Assembly: GCA_003529325.1 (NCBI GenBank)
Contig: DPVW01000325.1
Coordinates: forward strand, 1 to 18,095
Length of the DNA stretch: 18,095 nucleotides
Direction: 5' to 3'
From: Candidatus Latescibacterota bacterium
GTDB taxonomy: Bacteria; Latescibacterota; UBA2968; UBA8231
Shown: piece after piece, positions 14,886 to 18,095 of the stretch
Numbering within the stretch: position 1 is the stretch's first letter
Layout: each line of letters begins with the position of its first letter
The notes under the pieces: generated by a model
Databases searched by the model: none
The model's input: the letters and a program-made list of their open reading frames with translations, nothing else
What the model was told of the DNA's origin: nothing
Translations under genes and position numbers: made by a program

Positions 14886-15959
14886 TCACTTCAGACTGCG
14901 TTCGAAGGCACGAATCTCCTTCGCACCGTCGAGTACGCCCAATTCCAGGTGAAAGTCCCGTATCGCTCCGGGTGCCAGATGCTCCAGGGTGTCGTGTTTG
15001 CGGTTCCAGGCCCGGCCGAGAACGCTGCAGTTTCCCGGCTCCACGCCCGTCACATAAGTCCCCTTGTGGAAGTGCTGCCACTGATTGAGGATGGGGATCT
15101 CGCGTCGTGGAAAGGTCCAGGTCAACCCCAGACCGAGGCGATCGTTGATCATCCCCGTGCGTACTACACCGCGAGAGTCGGCGGCAGGACGGTGCACGTA
15201 AACATCGTCATGTACCTTTGCGCGCGGTGCATGGACCGTGGTGTACTCCTCCGGATCAACGTCGCGATCTTCGGTCCATTCCGTCGATTTCTTGGAGTTC
15301 AGCACCAATCTCGTCCCCCGGTCGAGCAGGGGCCAACCCGGGTTCGTGTGATACACGACCATCAGAGGCGCCGGATCGCTGCCAAGATTTTCGACGCGAT
15401 CGTGGATACGGATGCTTTTTTCGCCCAGGACGGTGGAGATCTCGCGGGTCATTTCCAGACAATGGCCGAACATGATGTGCTCGCGCATGCGGCCACTGAC
15501 GCGTATGACATAGTCGTCGCCCTCCCAACACCCCCTGGCGGTGACATCCTTGGCGGGGATATACGATAAACGGCCGTGCAACGGGAGTTCGGTGTCCTCT
15601 TCTTCGGGGTCGATCTCCGGGTGGCCGACGAATGTGAGACCACATGTGGTCAGCAACCCGAGGAAGGAGCCGCGCATCCAGTCATATCCGGTCGGCTCGT
15701 AAAAGGCGGGTCCCACATCGCCGGTCTTCGAACGAAAGCAAAGAGACATGCCCTTGTAGTTGGCGGAAGCGATATCGAGGGCGCGCCCGGGGAGCAGTGA
15801 AAAGGAGAGTCCAGAAGCATTGGAGATCTCCACCAGGCCGGCGCCGCGCTCGTTGCCCTCCGTCAGTTCGGCGCGCCGGATGCCGGCGACCTGACTTATA
15901 TCACCGACGAGGTCAAGGACCTGGCGACGGGTATAATTTCGTCCGAAGAGTTTGGCCAT
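14886..15959 (-). CDS. Aldose 1-epimerase-like protein (DUF4432 family)
   Basis: This 357-residue protein resembles the DUF4432 group of galactose-mutarotase-like beta-sandwich proteins, which bind sugars and may interconvert anomers. Landmarks are LSFSLLPGRALDIASANYKG (51-70), LTFVGHPE (108-115), LPLHGRLSYIPA (125-136), VVYHTNPGWPLLDRGTRL (201-218), and TYVTGVEPGN (301-310). By analogy with mutarotases, His128 and/or His204 and Glu307 are candidate acid/base residues; that mapping is inference. No signal peptide is seen, so it is probably cytoplasmic. ATG 15959 has an excellent AAGGAGG ribosome binding site (15965-15971 on this strand). It follows the enolase-superfamily gene by 14 bases, which suggests a pathway handling a sugar and its acid. 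It could be only a sugar-binding protein. Family call is firm, function uncertain. Confidence 0.9.
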   Translation of the reverse strand: MAKLFGRNYTRRQVLDLVGDISQVAGIRRAELTEGNERGAGLVEISNASGLSFSLLPGRALDIASANYKGMSLCFRSKTGDVGPAFYEPTGYDWMRGSFLGLLTTCGLTFVGHPEIDPEEEDTELPLHGRLSYIPAKDVTARGCWEGDDYVIRVSGRMREHIMFGHCLEMTREISTVLGEKSIRIHDRVENLGSDPAPLMVVYHTNPGWPLLDRGTRLVLNSKKSTEWTEDRDVDPEEYTTVHAPRAKVHDDVYVHRPAADSRGVVRTGMINDRLGLGLTWTFPRREIPILNQWQHFHKGTYVTGVEPGNCSVLGRAWNRKHDTLEHLAPGAIRDFHLELGVLDGAKEIRAFERSLK

Positions 15960-15973
15960 TTCGTCCTCCTTTT

Positions 15974-17161
15974 TCAGGGTTGAGTTGCGGTGTATCGCAG
16001 CAGGAGGTCGGGATCGAGGTCGATGCCGAGACCGGGACCGGCCGGCACAGCCAGCGAACCGTCTGCGTAGGTGAATGTCGGGGTCACGATGTCGCCGCAG
16101 AGCAACCCAGGACCGACAAGATCACTGGACCATGTCACCGGGGCCGTGGCGGCCGCCAGATGCACAGCGGCGGCAGTCCCGATCCCCAGTTCCACCGTAC
16201 TGCCCAGCAGCGCCGGGACGCCGCCCGCCTCGGCCAACTGCAGTAGACGCTGGGCCCGCAACAGGCCTCCCGCCTGGACGGGGACCACGTTGATCGCATC
16301 CACCGACTGGCGAGCGATCAGAGCCAACGCGAAGGCGTCGTCGAAATCGGCGACGTGCTCGATCAGAGGCAGGGGTGCAGCCATACGGAGACGGTGCAGG
16401 GCCTCTGCCGCCTCCGCCGGTGCGGCATTGACCAGCTCCGGCCTGTCCTTGGCGATGGAGCGAGCGACGATGGCCAATGGGGTTTCTACCGCGTCAGCGC
16501 CGAGTTCGGCGAAGCGGTGCATGGCGTCGAGGGCCTCTTGGTGCGTGCCCCAGCTGCCACTTGCATCAAGGCGCAAATGCACGTTCGGGCCAGCCAGCCG
16601 TCTGGCGAGCCCGACGCGCTCACAATCCTGTTCGACATCGGCTCCCACCTTCAACTTGAAGGCCTGGAAGCCTGCCGACAGGCGATCGCCAAGCTCCGCC
16701 TCCAGATCCTCGAGGCCACGGATGTAGGCCACCCAGGTGACAGCGACACGCCGACGACAGCGACCGCCCAGCAGATCATACAGAGGCAGTCCGGCAGTGC
16801 GGGCGATAAGGTCAAGGAGGGCCGTTTCGACGGCGCTGCGCACCATTCGTGCCAGCTCCGGGTGCAACGTGGTGACAATCTCGTCACGAACGCGATCCAG
16901 CAATTGTCGATGATCGCTGGGGTTCGCGCCGATCAGCAATTGTCTGAGTCCCGTGCCCAATTCCTCGGCAGCAGGGGCGTTCCAGCTTTCCTCCATATCG
17001 GAGATCTCCCCCAGACCGATGCAGCCATCCCCCCCGACGACCTCCATTACATAGTACAGGGAGCCGTCCTTGCCTTCTGGTGGGCCCCCTGCAGCGGCGA
17101 CATGTGTCCGGTAGATCCGGGAGACGCGCAGCGTATGGAGTCGAAGTTCAACGATCTTCAT
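15974..17161 (-). CDS. Mandelate racemase/muconate-lactonizing (enolase superfamily) enzyme
   Basis: This 395-residue protein has the capping domain plus TIM barrel of the enolase superfamily, Mg-dependent enzymes that abstract a proton alpha to a carboxylate, such as sugar-acid dehydratases, racemases and cycloisomerases. Visible features are the KxK motif KLK (169-171, in QAFKLKVGAD), Asp199 in LRLDASGSWG, Glu226 in VETPL, and a probable third metal ligand at Glu268 in PLIEHVAD. The C-terminal half has NVVPVQAGGLLRAQRL (291-306), where muconate-lactonizing-type members normally carry a second catalytic lysine; none is seen there. ATG 17161 is chosen over upstream in-frame starts because it begins the canonical MKIVEL strand and lies about 33 bases downstream of a good promoter, which the longer frame to 17305 would have to cross. 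It leads a unit with the DUF4432 gene. Confidence 0.9.
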   Translation of the reverse strand: MKIVELRLHTLRVSRIYRTHVAAAGGPPEGKDGSLYYVMEVVGGDGCIGLGEISDMEESWNAPAAEELGTGLRQLLIGANPSDHRQLLDRVRDEIVTTLHPELARMVRSAVETALLDLIARTAGLPLYDLLGGRCRRRVAVTWVAYIRGLEDLEAELGDRLSAGFQAFKLKVGADVEQDCERVGLARRLAGPNVHLRLDASGSWGTHQEALDAMHRFAELGADAVETPLAIVARSIAKDRPELVNAAPAEAAEALHRLRMAAPLPLIEHVADFDDAFALALIARQSVDAINVVPVQAGGLLRAQRLLQLAEAGGVPALLGSTVELGIGTAAAVHLAAATAPVTWSSDLVGPGLLCGDIVTPTFTYADGSLAVPAGPGLGIDLDPDLLLRYTATQP

Positions 17162-17200
17162 GAGGGACGGACCCCAGGCCGCCACGGGTAGGATCGGCTC

Positions 17201-17229
17201 AGTGTATCGGGGCACAGAGGAAGCGTCAA
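17201..17229 (-). promoter_or_regulatory. Sigma-70-like promoter for the enolase-superfamily/DUF4432 unit
   Basis: Read on the minus strand, TTGACG (17229-17224) and TACACT (17206-17201) stand at exactly 17-base spacing. This predicts transcription from about 17194 and a leader of about 33 bases before ATG 17161. The -35 box lies in one arm of a dyad shared with the opposite promoter. Confidence 0.6.
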
Positions 17230-17257
17230 GCGGCGCCTCCTGAGGCAAGCCCTTGAC
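17225..17257. repeat. Nested inverted repeat spanning both divergent -35 boxes
   Basis: GTCAAG (17225-17230) and CTTGAC (17252-17257) are exact reverse complements, and GCCTC (17235-17239) and GAGGC (17242-17246) form an inner pair about the same centre. The outer arms overlap the -35 boxes of the two opposing promoters, so one bound regulator could act on both. Confidence 0.5.
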
Positions 17258-17283
17258 AGGCATGCGCCGACGCGGACTATTTA
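17253..17283 (+). promoter_or_regulatory. Candidate promoter for the HD-GYP gene
   Basis: A perfect TTGACA (17253-17258) precedes AT-rich TATTTA (17278-17283) at a long 19-base spacing, or ACTATT (17276-17281) at 17. The -35 is excellent and the -10 poor, so the promoter may need an activator. ATG 17317 lies about 30 bases further on. Confidence 0.4.
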
Positions 17284-17316
17284 GTATGATCTGCGCGAAT
17301 CGCAAGATACTGGCTA

Positions 17317-18095
17317 ATGAAAAAACTCATCTCAATAGACCATCTCACTGACGGCATGTTCCTCGACGACGTAGCTGTCGAGGAATCGGGTGGCGACGAG
17401 CCAAATCGATTCCTCGAGCCGCGCCATGCCGTGCGCACGGGGTCGGGCGCCAAGCGTGCCCGACTGACGGGCAAGATGCACGAGCGCATCGAGCAGAACG
17501 GCGGCCTGATGGTCTCATCCAGCACGCTCGTGGCGCGGCTGCGCGAGACCGGGTTGTCTATGGTCACCATCGACACGGACAAGGGCGACGACCTCCCTCA
17601 AGACGTCAAGCCCATGACGGATCCGACCCGTAAGCCGCCCCCTGCGGGCCGCCTCGTGCACTACGACGAAGAGATTGAGCGGGCCACCGAGATTCGCAAT
17701 GAGATGACGGAAACCCTCAAGACTGCCATGGAGGATATCGCCTCGGGCAAGGGGGTTGATGCCGAAAAGATCAATGCCGCCAGCGAGGTCATTACCGAAT
17801 CGATTCTGCGCAATGTGGATGCCAGGTCTCCCTCACGCGGATCAAGTAAGCACGACCCGTATACCCGTATACCGCCATGCACTGTAAACGTCTGTGCCCT
17901 TGTCGTGGCTGTGCCACAGGCTGATGGTATCGATCCCGGGTACTTACCGATCATCATGACGGCGACCCTGCTACGCGATGTGGGCAAGACCCGCGTCCCC
18001 CTCGAGATTCTTAATAAGCCGGGACGCTTCGAACCCGAGGAACTGGAGCAGATGCGTAAGCACGCCGTCTACAGCGGTGTCATCATGCGTGAAGA
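17317..18095 (+). CDS. HD-GYP domain protein with DUF3391-like N-terminus, degenerate site, partial
   Basis: The first 259 residues are present; the gene runs off the right edge. HD-GYP proteins usually hydrolyse cyclic di-GMP. The N-terminal part (KKLISIDHLTDGMFLDDVA, and GLMVSSSTLVARLRETGLSMVTIDTDKG at 63-90, written here in outline) matches the DUF3391 region, with an unusual basic insert between about 25 and 60. The HD domain begins near 160 and is recognisable from VNVCALV (190-196) and GKTRVPLEILNKPGRFEPEELEQMRKH (223-249). The first metal histidine (expected YTxxHS) is replaced by YTRIPPCT (182-189), and the HD pair (expected LLHDVGK) reads LLRDVGK (218-224). This allele is predicted inactive as a phosphodiesterase. 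ATG 17317 follows a candidate promoter; no strong ribosome binding site is seen. The GYP motif itself lies beyond the window. Confidence 0.82.
   Translation, partial: MKKLISIDHLTDGMFLDDVAVEESGGDEPNRFLEPRHAVRTGSGAKRARLTGKMHERIEQNGGLMVSSSTLVARLRETGLSMVTIDTDKGDDLPQDVKPMTDPTRKPPPAGRLVHYDEEIERATEIRNEMTETLKTAMEDIASGKGVDAEKINAASEVITESILRNVDARSPSRGSSKHDPYTRIPPCTVNVCALVVAVPQADGIDPGYLPIIMTATLLRDVGKTRVPLEILNKPGRFEPEELEQMRKHAVYSGVIMRE
17857..17872 (+). repeat. 8-bp tandem duplication inside the HD-GYP domain
   Basis: CCGTATAC occurs twice in direct succession (17857-17864 and 17865-17872) where the first metal-binding histidine of the HD domain should be. Removing one copy lets the next codons read Tyr-Thr-Ala-Met-His, the expected histidine motif, with two bases then missing before GTA AAC GTC (Val-Asn-Val). 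Confidence 0.7.

Noticed and set aside
17162..17305. N-terminal extension of the enolase-superfamily protein
   Set aside because: It would cross the well-formed promoter at 17201-17229, and the family N-terminus begins at ATG 17161.
1..18095. CRISPR array, tRNA, rRNA, insertion sequence, integrase or defence island
   Set aside because: No spaced repeats, cloverleaf sequence, transposase or integrase motif, or known defence protein was seen on either strand.

Overview
The window is dense, moderately GC-rich bacterial DNA with short intergenic gaps and several GTG/TTG starts. No rRNA, tRNA, CRISPR array, insertion sequence or phage gene was seen. The enzyme repertoire (polyphosphate kinase, CysD/CysNC, many sugar oxidoreductases and isomerases) and an HD-GYP protein with a DUF3391-like N-terminus suggest a Gram-negative heterotroph. 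Pseudomonadota, or a sugar-degrading environmental lineage such as Latescibacterota or Poribacteria, would fit. The sequence alone does not settle this.

Layout: (A) 49-3089, plus strand: an unrecognised protein whose frame is broken near 705-709, a Gfo/Idh/MocA sugar oxidoreductase, and an acetamidase/formamidase-family protein, with overlapping gene ends. (B) 9738-3086, minus strand: polyphosphate kinase (ppk1), a GlmU-like sugar nucleotidyltransferase, then cysD and fused cysNC, which make APS and PAPS. (C) 11727-9831, minus strand: a medium-chain dehydrogenase and a TIM-barrel sugar isomerase/epimerase. (D) 11865-14879, plus strand: a D-2-hydroxyacid dehydrogenase, a second TIM-barrel isomerase/epimerase and a GT4 glycosyltransferase. 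C and D diverge from a 137-bp region holding two palindromes. (E) 17161-14886, minus strand: an enolase-superfamily enzyme and a DUF4432 mutarotase-like protein. (F) 17317 to the right edge, plus strand: the start of an HD-GYP protein whose catalytic site looks destroyed.

Working together (inference): blocks A, C, D and E look like a patchwork for oxidising, isomerising and dehydrating uncommon sugars or sugar acids. No transporter, kinase, aldolase or regulator lies in the window, so the substrate cannot be named. Block B supplies activated precursors: APS/PAPS, probably an NDP-sugar, and polyphosphate. No sulfotransferase is visible, so a role in sulfated polysaccharide synthesis is only a possibility.

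No clearly new system was found. The best leads are the degenerate HD-GYP site made by an 8-bp duplication plus substitutions, the promoter pair whose -35 boxes sit in one dyad at 17201-17290, the two palindromes at 11781-11858, the hairpin before ppk, and the GlmU-like protein without recognisable acetyltransferase motifs.
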